Positions 1-6,874 of a stretch of 13,366 nucleotides of DNA are shown here, piece by piece. This stretch comes from Bacteroidota bacterium (GTDB lineage: Bacteria > Bacteroidota > Bacteroidia > Chitinophagales > Chitinophagaceae), in assembly GCA_023423835.1 (NCBI GenBank), contig JAFAEW010000058.1:1-13366 (forward strand), in the 5' to 3' direction. The notes beneath the pieces are model-generated. The model did no database searches. It saw only the letters and a list, made by a program, of their open reading frames with translations, and had not been told where the DNA came from. The number at the start of each line of letters is the position of its first letter. Within the stretch, counting starts at the first letter, position 1. A program made the translations under genes and the position numbers.

Positions 1-2056
1 GATCTGTGCGGAAGACGAAATCGGACTAAGCCCCAATCACGAAGGAATTCTGGTTTTGCCAGACAATGTAATTCCCGGGAAAAAACTTTCTGATTATTTC
101 CGGACTTATGAAGATTACTTATTCGAAATCGGCCTCACGGCAAACCGGATGGATGCGATGAGCCACATTGGCGTTGCCAGAGATGTTTGTGCCTGGCTTG
201 CGCAGCATCAGCGTGTTGAGGCGCCGGTGAAAATTCCCTCAGTAAATGGCTTTAAGACGGGAAAAACAGACAATGGGATTAAAATTACGATTGAAAATCA
301 GCAGGGTTGTGAACGTTATGCAGGATTGGTGATAAAGGATATTGAAGTAAAAGAATCGCCGGACTGGCTCAAAAACCATCTTATTGCAATAGGACAAAAG
401 CCGATTAACAACATTGTGGATATCACCAATTTTGTACTGCATGAAACCGGTCAGCCCTTGCATGCCTTTGATCTTGGGACGATTGACGGCAACCAAATCA
501 TCGTAAAAAATTTGCCTGAAGGAACAGGTTTTACGGCGCTGGATGGAAAAGAAAGAAAGCTGAATGCAGAAGACCTGATGATTTGTTCTGCCTCCGGCGC
601 TATTGCTATGGCCGGTGTTATGGGCGGATCGGACAGTGGCATTCACGAACAAACTTCAGCGATTTTTCTCGAAAGTGCGTGGTTTAATCCTGAAATGATC
701 CGGATGACTTCTCTCCGGCATGGATTAAGAACAGATGCTGCCCTACATTTTGAGAAAGGGGTGGATATTTCAAACCTGGTTTATGCTTTGAAACGGGCGG
801 CGCTTTTGATTCTCGAACTTGCAGGTGGTAAAATCGAAGGTGAACTGAAAGATGTTTATCCCGTGCAAAAAGAAAAAAATGAGGTAAGATTGAAATACCA
901 TTACCTGAAAAAGCTCACCGGAAAAAGCTATCATCAGGATACCGTAAAGAAAATCCTGCACAGCCTGGGATTTGAGATTATCAAGGAAGGGATTGATGAA
1001 ATTAGCGTGGCTGTTCCGTTTAGTAAGCAGGACGTTCTGCTTCCCGCCGATGTGGTGGAAGAGATCATCAGAATTGACGGACTTGACAATATTGAAATTC
1101 CCGGCAGCATTTCCTTTTCCTATTCGGCGCCTGAAACTGCCGGAAAGGAGAACCTGAGATCGAAAATATCGCAATACCTGGTTGGCAACGGTTTTCACGA
1201 AATTCTAACCAATTCGCTTACAAACAGTAGATATTATAGTGAATCGACACTCGAAAAAGCGGTAAAGCTGCTAAACAACATCAGTATTGAGCTCGACATT
1301 TTAAAACCGTCGATGCTCGAAACCGCTCTCGAAAGTCTGGCATATAATATCAACCGGAAAAGCAAAGATCTTTTATTCTTTGAGTTTGGGAAGACGTATC
1401 AGTCGCCGGAAGTAGGAAAATACCGGGAAAAAGAACACCTTTCAATTTATTTAACCGGTGATCTCAGAAGCGCCAACTGGCGGAAAAAAGCCGATCCCGC
1501 AGATTTCTTTGCTGCTAAGGGTGTACTTGCGGCCGTTTTGCGTGATCTGGGAATAAAGGATTTTAGCCTTGAAGCACCCACATCAGCAGTAGAAGGACGC
1601 TTTTTCAGCGTTGTGAAAGGAAAAACAATGCTGGGCAGGCTGGTGGAGGTGAGTGATTCTTACCTGAAAAGATTTGAGATCAAACAGCCGGTTTACTGGA
1701 TCGATCTGGATCTTGAAGTTCTGGTTCAACTTTTTGATCAGCAGAAGATTGTGTATGCCGAGATTCCAAGATTCCCTGCCATTCATCGCGACCTCGCGGT
1801 GGTACTGCAGAAAGATGTTTCGTTTGAAGCCGTAAAAAAAGCGATCCGGAAAATTAATCTGCATAAGTTGCAATCGGTAAAGCTTTTCGACGTTTTTGAA
1901 AGTGAAAAGTTAGGGCCGGATAAAAAATCGTACGCGATCAGTTTCCGGTTTCTCGATAAAGATAAGACGTTGACAGATAAAGAGGTAGATGAAATGTTGC
2001 AGAAAATTATTTCTCAGTTACATTCGCAGTTGGGAGCCGATATAAGAAATCAATAA
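1..2056 (+). CDS. pheT: phenylalanine--tRNA ligase beta subunit, 5' partial
   Basis: Beta chain of the alpha2-beta2 phenylalanyl-tRNA synthetase, a cytoplasmic enzyme that charges tRNA-Phe. The frame is open from base 2 to the window edge, giving 684 visible residues. Family members are near 800 residues, so roughly the first 120 lie upstream. The first visible residues (ICAEDEIGLS, then GILVLP) are the end of the N-terminal tRNA-binding (EMAP-II-like) fold. Counting from base 2, the B3/B4 editing region spans about 113-273 and contains AGVMGG and TDAALHFEKGVD. B5 spans about 293-363 with the acidic run DVVEEIIRIDG. The catalytic-like core follows, and the C-terminal anticodon-binding FDX-ACB domain covers about 590-684, beginning RFPAIHRDLA. 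A TTG at 56 is an internal leucine codon, not the start. The downstream coiled-coil gene follows after 15 bases, so they are probably co-transcribed. No frameshift is seen. Confidence 0.96.
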   Translation, partial: ICAEDEIGLSPNHEGILVLPDNVIPGKKLSDYFRTYEDYLFEIGLTANRMDAMSHIGVARDVCAWLAQHQRVEAPVKIPSVNGFKTGKTDNGIKITIENQQGCERYAGLVIKDIEVKESPDWLKNHLIAIGQKPINNIVDITNFVLHETGQPLHAFDLGTIDGNQIIVKNLPEGTGFTALDGKERKLNAEDLMICSASGAIAMAGVMGGSDSGIHEQTSAIFLESAWFNPEMIRMTSLRHGLRTDAALHFEKGVDISNLVYALKRAALLILELAGGKIEGELKDVYPVQKEKNEVRLKYHYLKKLTGKSYHQDTVKKILHSLGFEIIKEGIDEISVAVPFSKQDVLLPADVVEEIIRIDGLDNIEIPGSISFSYSAPETAGKENLRSKISQYLVGNGFHEILTNSLTNSRYYSESTLEKAVKLLNNISIELDILKPSMLETALESLAYNINRKSKDLLFFEFGKTYQSPEVGKYREKEHLSIYLTGDLRSANWRKKADPADFFAAKGVLAAVLRDLGIKDFSLEAPTSAVEGRFFSVVKGKTMLGRLVEVSDSYLKRFEIKQPVYWIDLDLEVLVQLFDQQKIVYAEIPRFPAIHRDLAVVLQKDVSFEAVKKAIRKINLHKLQSVKLFDVFESEKLGPDKKSYAISFRFLDKDKTLTDKEVDEMLQKIISQLHSQLGADIRNQ

Positions 2057-2071
2057 GTTTAATTTTCGATC

Positions 2072-2356
2072 ATGGCATTAGACGAAGACATTCAATCCCT
2101 TTCTGTAAAGATTCAGCTTTTGCAGCGATCCTGGATCAGACTGGAAAAGGAAAACAGGCTGTTGCAAAAACAGTTGAATGAATCGAAAGAGGAGTTGCAA
2201 CAAAAGCAATCCCAGATCGAAATGCTCGTTCAAAAAATCAATGTACTGCAACTAAATACCGGAAATTTAAACGACGAAGAAAAGAAGCAGTTGCAAAAAA
2301 AGATTGATAAATATCTGTTAGACATAGATAAATGTATTGAACTCTTAAATCTATAA
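2072..2356 (+). CDS. small coiled-coil protein upstream of zapA
   Basis: A 94-residue protein with no signal peptide or membrane segment. Residues about 8-60 are heptad-like and rich in Leu, Gln, Glu and Lys (for example LEKENRLLQKQL), predicting a long coiled coil. A short break containing Asn and Gly (near 61-67) is followed by a second helix ending YLLDIDKCIELLNL. It lies 15 bases after pheT, and its stop is one base from the zapA start, so the three genes look like one operon. Small coiled-coil ORFs of this kind sit directly before zapA in many Bacteroidota as I recall them. A role as a partner of ZapA in the division ring, analogous to ZapB, is an inference from position and shape only; no sequence similarity to ZapB is claimed. 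The ATG at 2072 is the first good start after the pheT stop. Confidence 0.85.
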   Translation: MALDEDIQSLSVKIQLLQRSWIRLEKENRLLQKQLNESKEELQQKQSQIEMLVQKINVLQLNTGNLNDEEKKQLQKKIDKYLLDIDKCIELLNL

Positions 2357-2357
2357 G

Positions 2358-2660
2358 ATGGCCAATCTCATTCCTGTAAATGTGATCATCGGAGACCGTA
2401 CCTACCGGCTTAAAATCGAATCGGCTGATGAAGAAAAGCTGCGGAAGACCGTTAAGCTCATCAACGAAAAGATCATCGAGTTTAAAAGCACGTTCGCAGG
2501 AAAGGATATGCAGGATTTTATTTCAATGGTTCTGATCTGGTTCGCCCTCGAACAAAACAAATACGGATCAGAAAAGATCATCATTAAAGAAGCCGAAGAA
2601 CGCATCCGCGAGCTGGATAAGCTCTTACTGACGTTTTTGGAGAATCAGTCTGTAGAATAA
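2358..2660 (+). CDS. zapA: cell division protein ZapA
   Basis: A 100-residue ZapA-family protein, the usual length. ZapA binds FtsZ at midcell, cross-links its filaments and stabilises the division ring. The N-terminal beta part (residues 1-25, with VNVIIGDRTYRLKI) matches the family's globular head. Residues about 26-95 are helical: a segment containing LINEKIIEFKSTF, the conserved-looking patch KDMQDFISMVLIWFALE, and a C-terminal coiled coil rich in Glu, Lys and Leu that would mediate dimer and tetramer formation. It begins one base after the preceding coiled-coil gene stops, consistent with translational coupling. A hairpin terminator starts three bases after its stop codon, so it is the last gene of the pheT operon. 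Confidence 0.92.
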   Translation: MANLIPVNVIIGDRTYRLKIESADEEKLRKTVKLINEKIIEFKSTFAGKDMQDFISMVLIWFALEQNKYGSEKIIIKEAEERIRELDKLLLTFLENQSVE

Positions 2661-2662
2661 AA

Positions 2663-2692
2663 AAATCATCTTTCGAAAAAGATGATTTATTT
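2663..2692 (+). terminator. intrinsic terminator of the pheT-zapA operon
   Basis: A perfect 11-bp inverted repeat pairs 2663-2673 (AAATCATCTTT) with 2678-2688 (AAAGATGATTT) around a CGAA loop. It is followed by a T-rich tail (ATTT to 2692). The stem is A/T-rich but exact and starts directly after the zapA stop codon. Confidence 0.8.
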
Positions 2693-2710
2693 ATCATTTC
2701 AAATCTATGA

Positions 2711-2855
2711 AATAAAAGAAGGGTACTTTTTAAAACGGCTATGCATAATATGGGCAAACCCGGTGCCATTTATGGTACGGCTCTTGAATCCATTGATTTT
2801 AAACGAGTTATAAAATCGATTGTATTGCAAGATTTCCCAATTCTGAAATTTTTTT
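2711..2855 (+). ncRNA. candidate structured small RNA between zapA and rny (possibly 6S-like)
   Basis: The 316 bases between zapA and rny hold no plausible gene; a 61-residue open frame on the - strand (2584-2769) looks like chance. Beyond the zapA terminator several pairings are visible. Bases 2717-2723 (AGAAGGG) can pair with 2836-2838 plus 2841-2844 (CCC, a two-base bulge, TTCT), closing about 120 bases. Inside are a hairpin 2763-2768/2773-2778 (GTGCCA with TGGTAC, loop TTTA, one G-T pair) and a 10-bp hairpin 2792-2801/2811-2820 (ATTGATTTTA with TAAAATCGAT, one G-T pair). A stem ending at 2852 runs into a T-run (2849-2855), which could be the 3' end. A closed rod with an open middle recalls 6S RNA, and in Escherichia coli the 6S gene lies next to zapA; the link here is inference. 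No clear promoter is seen before it, and other folds compete. Confidence 0.35.
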
Positions 2856-2902
2856 CCAAAAATGGGAATCAGTCAAAATAAAAAATTTCTATTCATTTAA
2901 AT

Positions 2903-2910
2903 TATCTTCG
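2903..2910 (+). promoter_or_regulatory. putative Bacteroidota-type -7 box for rny
   Basis: TATCTTCG matches the Bacteroidota -7 consensus TAnnTTTG at all but one fixed position. It would place transcription start near 2917, with a leader of about 60 bases before the rny ATG. No good -33 TTTG is seen at the expected distance. The same octamer appears before the fused E1 gene on the other strand. Confidence 0.45.
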
Positions 2911-2976
2911 CCTCATTCATTAAATTGGGAAGATTTTTAAACCTGAAAAAGTTGAATAAATTAAAACAAATACAAC

Positions 2977-4542
2977 ATGGACGCAATAGTCATTTACATT
3001 ATACTTTCTATAGCCGGTGTCATAATAGGCATTATAGCGGGTAAATTTATTTTTGCAAAGGATACGAGAAGGCAGGTGGAAGAGGCGGAAGCCAAAGCAG
3101 AAAGGATAGTTTCGGAAGCAGAGATTAAGGCTGAAACTACAAAGAAGGAAAAGATCCTGGAAGCCAAAGAGAAGTTTGTGCAGCTGAAGGCAGAACACGA
3201 CAAAGAGGTGGGAGAGCGCAACAGGAAGATCAATGAGGTTGAAAACCGGATCAAGCAAAAAGAGATCAGCATCAATCAGAAAGACAATGCTTTAGAACGC
3301 CAGATTAAGGAAAATGAAGCCATCCGGGATAATCTCAATAAACAGATCGAAATCGTAAACCACAAACGTACCGAACTAGAGAAGCACCAGGAGGAACACA
3401 TCCGCAGGCTCGAAAAGATTGCTGCTTTATCCGCTGAAGAAGCGAGGCGGCAGCTCGTTGACAGTCTGAAGCAGGAAGCGCAAACACAGGCGCTCAGCCT
3501 TCAGCAGGAAATAATTGAAGAGGCAAGGTTGAAGGCAAACAAGGAAGCTCGGAAAATTATTATCCAGTCGATCCAAAGGACGGCGGCAGAACAGACAATC
3601 GAAAATACCGTTACCGTCTTTACCCTTGAAAGTGATGAAATTAAGGGTCAGATCATAGGACGCGAAGGAAGAAATATCCGGGCAATAGAAGCGGCTACGG
3701 GTGTAGATCTGATTGTTGATGATACACCGGAAGCGGTTGTGCTTTCCTGTTATGATCCGTTGAGAAGAGAAATTGCGCGTTTAAGTTTGCAACGACTCGT
3801 GGCGGACGGAAGAATTCATCCTGCGCGGATCGAAGAAGTGGTGGAAAAGACGAGAAAGCAACTGGAAGAACAGGTGATGGAAATTGGTGAAAGAACGATT
3901 ATCGAACTCGGCATTCACGGGCTTCACAAGGAACTCGTAAGGATGGTGGGAAAGATGCGTTTCCGCTCCTCCTACGGTCAGAATCTCCTCATGCACAGCC
4001 GCGAAGTAGCAAATATTTGCGGAATTATGGCGGCAGAATTGGGATTGAACCCGAAACTTGCCCGTCGCGCCGGTTTATTACACGATATCGGAAAGGTTCC
4101 CGATGAGGAAACTGAACTGAGCCATGCATTATTGGGTGCGAAGCTTGCTGAGAAATATGGCGAAAATCCCGCCGTAGTAAATGCCATTGGTGCGCACCAC
4201 GATGAAATAGAAATGCAATATGTGATTGCGCCGATTGTGCAGGCCTGCGATGCCATCAGCGGTGCAAGGCCCGGCGCCAGGCGCGAAATCATGCAACAAT
4301 ATCTTCAAAGAATCAAGGATCTGGAAAACCTGGCACTGGCGTTTCCCGGAGTTGAAAAAGCCTATGCTATTCAGGCCGGACGCGAGTTGAGGGTGATTGT
4401 GGAGTCAGAAAAAGTAGGAGATTCAGACAGCGATCGTCTGAGTTTTGAGATTGCCCAGAAAATTCAAAATGAAATGACCTATCCGGGTCAGATCAGGGTA
4501 ACCGTAATCAGGGAAAAGAGGGCGGTGAATATTGCACGATAG
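2977..4542 (+). CDS. rny: ribonuclease Y
   Basis: A 521-residue, membrane-anchored endoribonuclease that starts mRNA decay; the length is typical. Residues 3-27 form one hydrophobic N-terminal anchor. Residues about 28-200 are a long charged coiled coil. A KH RNA-binding domain covers about 218-282, with the nucleic-acid-contacting loop GREG at 228-231 in IIGREGRNIRAIE. The HD metal-dependent phosphodiesterase domain covers about 335-430: H340, the HD pair H369-D370 in LLHDIGK, H407-H408 in GAHHDE, and D425 are the candidate metal ligands. The conserved C-terminal domain follows to the end. The ATG at 2977 is the only start that keeps the anchor intact; its upstream sequence is A-rich with no Shine-Dalgarno. 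The gene follows a gene-free region and is probably transcribed from its own promoter near 2903. In many bacteria RNase Y organises the degradosome, but that is not shown here. Confidence 0.96.
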   Translation: MDAIVIYIILSIAGVIIGIIAGKFIFAKDTRRQVEEAEAKAERIVSEAEIKAETTKKEKILEAKEKFVQLKAEHDKEVGERNRKINEVENRIKQKEISINQKDNALERQIKENEAIRDNLNKQIEIVNHKRTELEKHQEEHIRRLEKIAALSAEEARRQLVDSLKQEAQTQALSLQQEIIEEARLKANKEARKIIIQSIQRTAAEQTIENTVTVFTLESDEIKGQIIGREGRNIRAIEAATGVDLIVDDTPEAVVLSCYDPLRREIARLSLQRLVADGRIHPARIEEVVEKTRKQLEEQVMEIGERTIIELGIHGLHKELVRMVGKMRFRSSYGQNLLMHSREVANICGIMAAELGLNPKLARRAGLLHDIGKVPDEETELSHALLGAKLAEKYGENPAVVNAIGAHHDEIEMQYVIAPIVQACDAISGARPGARREIMQQYLQRIKDLENLALAFPGVEKAYAIQAGRELRVIVESEKVGDSDSDRLSFEIAQKIQNEMTYPGQIRVTVIREKRAVNIAR

Positions 4543-4640
4543 TAGCATTGACCTGCAATCACACTTCCCTATTGCAACGGGAGGATTAAAATTTTATTCA
4601 AAAGTTTTTACAAAAAAGTACGGCATTTGTAAAAAACTAT

Positions 4641-4648
4641 TACCTTTG
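4641..4648 (+). promoter_or_regulatory. Bacteroidota-type -7 box for rplS
   Basis: TACCTTTG is a full match to TAnnTTTG, followed by CC. It predicts a start near 4655 and a leader of only about 15 bases before the rplS ATG. The -33 element is not convincing: a TTTG at 4626-4629 lies closer than usual. The position in the 128-base gap between rny and rplS fits an independent ribosomal-protein promoter. Confidence 0.6.
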
Positions 4649-4670
4649 CCGTCCTTAAAATTAAATAGCT

Positions 4671-5021
4671 ATGGACGCAGTTGTTCAGTTTGTTCACGAG
4701 CAATTAACCGGAAAGAAAGAATATCCAAAATTTAAAGCGGGAGACAATGTAACCGTTAATTATAAAATTGTGGAAGGTGGTAAAGAACGTATCCAGGGAT
4801 TTCGTGGTGATGTTATCAAGATCCAGGGAACAGGTGCCACGGCAACTTTTACCGTTCGTAAGATTTCCGATGGAATTGGAGTTGAAAGGGTTTTCCCATT
4901 TTTCTCTCCCAATGTGGATGCAGTCATTCTCAATAAAGTAGGTAAAGTAAGACGTGCCAAACTCTATTATCTGCGGGAAAGAAGCGGTAAGAGCGCAAGA
5001 ATCAAGGAAAAACGCAGATAG
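4671..5021 (+). CDS. rplS: large ribosomal subunit protein bL19
   Basis: A 116-residue bL19, the standard length. It sits at the interface between the 50S and 30S subunits. Hallmarks run through the protein: the N-terminal helix, the barrel-type motif KAGDNVTVNYKIVEGGKERI with QGFRGDVI, then a TFTVRKISDGIGVERVFPFF block, and the basic tail containing RRAKLYYLRERSGKSARIKEKRR-type residues that contacts rRNA. The ATG at 4671 gives the expected N-terminus (MDAVVQFVHEQL). A longer open frame in another phase overlaps its start (4532-4735) and is not real. In many bacteria rplS is last in an rpsP-rimM-trmD-rplS operon. Here it stands alone after rny, with its own promoter box and a strong terminator at 5064-5095. 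Confidence 0.97.
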   Translation: MDAVVQFVHEQLTGKKEYPKFKAGDNVTVNYKIVEGGKERIQGFRGDVIKIQGTGATATFTVRKISDGIGVERVFPFFSPNVDAVILNKVGKVRRAKLYYLRERSGKSARIKEKRR

Positions 5022-5063
5022 TATTTCACAAAGAATCAAATCTTATCTTAAAATAACAAAATG

Positions 5064-5095
5064 GAAAGTGGTTTTATGAACTGCTTTCTTTTTTT
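5064..5095 (+). terminator. intrinsic terminator of rplS
   Basis: A 10-bp stem pairs 5064-5073 (GAAAGTGGTT) with 5079-5088 (AACTGCTTTC), including two G-T pairs, around a TTATG loop. It is followed directly by seven T (5089-5095). This is the clearest intrinsic terminator in the window. Confidence 0.88.
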
Positions 5096-5121
5096 AATAG
5101 CACAATTGAATTATTTTTAGA

Positions 5122-5129
5122 TAACTTTG
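5122..5129 (+). promoter_or_regulatory. Bacteroidota-type -7 box for tatA-gatA
   Basis: TAACTTTG is a full match to TAnnTTTG and lies 24 bases before the tatA ATG. Transcription would start near 5136, leaving a leader of about 18 bases. A TTG at 5106-5108 is too near for a standard -33 box. The rplS terminator directly upstream supports a new transcription unit here. Confidence 0.55.
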
Positions 5130-5153
5130 GTTTTTTATCTTCAAATCTTAGTT

Positions 5154-5327
5154 ATGGGAAGTTTGGGTTTTACAGAAATACTGATCATCGCTTTCGTGAT
5201 CCTTATTTTATTCGGCGGAAGAAAAATTCCGGAATTTATGAAGGGATTGGGCAAAGGCATTCGCGAATTTAATGATTCGAAAAATGCAAAGAAAGATCTG
5301 AAAGAAGGGGTGAACGAGAAAGAATAG
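5154..5327 (+). CDS. tatA: Sec-independent (twin-arginine) translocase subunit TatA/TatE
   Basis: A 57-residue TatA-family protein. TatA oligomers form the translocation pore for folded proteins carrying twin-arginine signals. One transmembrane helix spans about residues 6-20 (FTEILIIAFVILILF), with the family's polar residue E8 near its start. The hinge FGGRKIPE (20-27) follows, then the amphipathic helix GLGKGIREF (about 31-42) and a charged tail. The ATG at 5154 is chosen over an upstream TTG at 5127, because the TTG overlaps the -7 promoter box and the ATG gives the standard short N-terminus. No tatC is in the window. gatA starts 31 bases downstream and is probably co-transcribed. Short TatA proteins of this size are normal in Bacteroidota. 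Confidence 0.92.
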   Translation: MGSLGFTEILIIAFVILILFGGRKIPEFMKGLGKGIREFNDSKNAKKDLKEGVNEKE

Positions 5328-5358
5328 GAGAGAATTGTTCTTCAAAATGATGTGACTT

Positions 5359-6783
5359 TTGTTTGCTTACACCAATATTGCTGAATATATTCAAAATCTG
5401 AAAGACGGCCACTACAGTTCTGTTGAGGCCGTTTCTCATTATATAGCTGCCATTAAAGAAAACGCCGGTTTGAATGCTTTCCTGGAAGTTTTTGAAGACG
5501 AAGCGATCGAACGGGCCCATCAGCTCGACAACCTTCTGAAACAGGGGAAACCCACCGGAAAACTTCATGGCGTAGTCGTTTCCATCAAAGATGTAATTTG
5601 CTATAAAAGTCACCGGGTTTCTGCGGCTTCAAACATGCTGCGCAATTTTACCTCTCTTTATTCCGCTACCGCGGTTGAAAAGCTGCTCGCAGAGGGCGCA
5701 ATCATTGTTGGTCGAACCAACTGCGATGAATTTGCTATGGGTAGTACCAATGAAAACTCGGCCTTTGGTAAAGTTTTGAATGGAATTGACAGGACGCGTA
5801 TTCCCGGCGGTTCGTCCGGAGGAGCCGCAGTTGCTGTACAGGCAGCACTTTGTATGGTGAGCCTTGGAAGCGATACAGGCGGATCGGTACGACAACCGGC
5901 AGATCATTGCGGAATTGTCGGTTTAAAACCGGGATACGGCACCATTTCTCGCTACGGGCTGATCGCCTATGCATCTTCCTTTGATCAGATTGGGATTTTT
6001 GCAAACTCGGTGGAGGATGCAGCCCTCACCCTCGAAGTGATAGCCGGCGCAGATGAATACGACAGCACCGTTTCTGGTCTCCCGGTGCCTGCTTATTCAA
6101 CCTTTCCCGATCAACCCGCTGCCGGATACAGCATTGCCTATTTCAAGGAAACGCTGGAACATCCGTCACTCGATCCGGAGATTAAGGCAGCTATCAGTTC
6201 AAAAATTGCCTCGCTGAAATCTCTCGGTCATACAGTAGAAGCAATTTCATTCCCGCTTTTAGAGTACATTGTTCCTTGCTACTACGTTTTAACAACAGCT
6301 GAAGCATCAACAAATTTATCCCGCTATGACGGCATTCGCTTTGGGTTTTCTTCGCGGGAAAATGTGGAAGATATTCAGGACCTTTACATCCAATCGAGAA
6401 GCAAAGGATTCGGAAGTGAAGTGAAACGAAGGATTATGCTTGGCACTTTCGTTCTCAGTGCCGGTTATTACGATGCATATTTTGAAAAAGCGCAACGAGT
6501 TCGCGGAAGTTTGATGGCTTTCGCCGGTCAGGTCTTTGAGAAGTATGATTTGATTATCGGTCCCACCGTTCCTGCTCCGGCCCGCAAGTTTACCCAAACT
6601 ATCAATGATCCGGTCGAAAGTTTTCTGCAAGATATTTTTACTGTCTTTGCCAATTTAACCGGAATTCCCGCTATATCGGTTCCCCTCAGCCGCCATTCAA
6701 GCGGAATGCCCTTCGGCCTTCAACTGATGGCTGCAAGGGACCAGGAGCCGCTATTGTTAAGCGCAGCAAAACAATTCGCTTAA
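5359..6783 (+). CDS. gatA: Asp-tRNA(Asn)/Glu-tRNA(Gln) amidotransferase subunit A
   Basis: The 474-residue amidase subunit of GatCAB, which releases ammonia from glutamine so that Glu-tRNA-Gln or Asp-tRNA-Asn can be amidated. It has the amidase-signature fold. The Ser-cisSer-Lys triad is visible: K77 in SIKD, S152 in the PGGSSGG loop and S176 in SDTGGSVRQP. The spacings (75 and 24 residues) are the same as in Staphylococcus aureus GatA (K79, S154, S178). The start must be TTG at 5359: in this frame a TGA lies at 5353-5355, and the protein from TTG has a normal N-terminus. A tiny ATG-ATG-TGA frame (5347-5355) sits just before it. The C-terminus ends a little after the usual PFGLQLMAARDQEPLLLSAA block, so it is at the short end but complete. 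gatB and gatC are not in the window. It probably shares the tatA promoter. Confidence 0.95.
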   Translation: MFAYTNIAEYIQNLKDGHYSSVEAVSHYIAAIKENAGLNAFLEVFEDEAIERAHQLDNLLKQGKPTGKLHGVVVSIKDVICYKSHRVSAASNMLRNFTSLYSATAVEKLLAEGAIIVGRTNCDEFAMGSTNENSAFGKVLNGIDRTRIPGGSSGGAAVAVQAALCMVSLGSDTGGSVRQPADHCGIVGLKPGYGTISRYGLIAYASSFDQIGIFANSVEDAALTLEVIAGADEYDSTVSGLPVPAYSTFPDQPAAGYSIAYFKETLEHPSLDPEIKAAISSKIASLKSLGHTVEAISFPLLEYIVPCYYVLTTAEASTNLSRYDGIRFGFSSRENVEDIQDLYIQSRSKGFGSEVKRRIMLGTFVLSAGYYDAYFEKAQRVRGSLMAFAGQVFEKYDLIIGPTVPAPARKFTQTINDPVESFLQDIFTVFANLTGIPAISVPLSRHSSGMPFGLQLMAARDQEPLLLSAAKQFA

Positions 6784-6830
6784 ATTTTTTCTGCTACTCT
6801 TCCTTTTCAAAAATCTTCCTTTCCGCTTAT

Positions 6831-6868
6831 TTCCCAAAACGGGAATTGGTTTTCTTCAGTTTTTTTTT
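6831..6868 (+). terminator. weak terminator-like element between convergent gatA and the OmpA-type gene
   Basis: A short perfect stem pairs TTCCC (6831-6835) with GGGAA (6841-6845). A run of nine T (6860-6868) lies 14 bases beyond it. The T-run is too far for a textbook intrinsic terminator. The 91-base gap must nonetheless end transcription from both sides, so this is the best visible candidate. Confidence 0.3.
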
Positions 6869-6874
6869 CAAAAC

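Noticed and set aside
2584..2769. A 61-residue - strand frame across the zapA terminator
   Set aside because: It runs through the zapA coding end and the hairpin terminator with no recognisable domain.
4554..4584. Hairpins after rny (TGCAAT/ATTGCA and CTTCCC/GGGAGG) as a terminator
   Set aside because: The two pairings exclude each other, the stems are only 6 bp, and no T-run follows; termination may well occur here but this is not a supportable call.
4532..4735. A 67-residue + strand open frame bridging rny and rplS
   Set aside because: It overlaps the end of rny and the first codons of rplS in another frame, spans the rplS promoter box, and its product is compositionally unlike a real protein.
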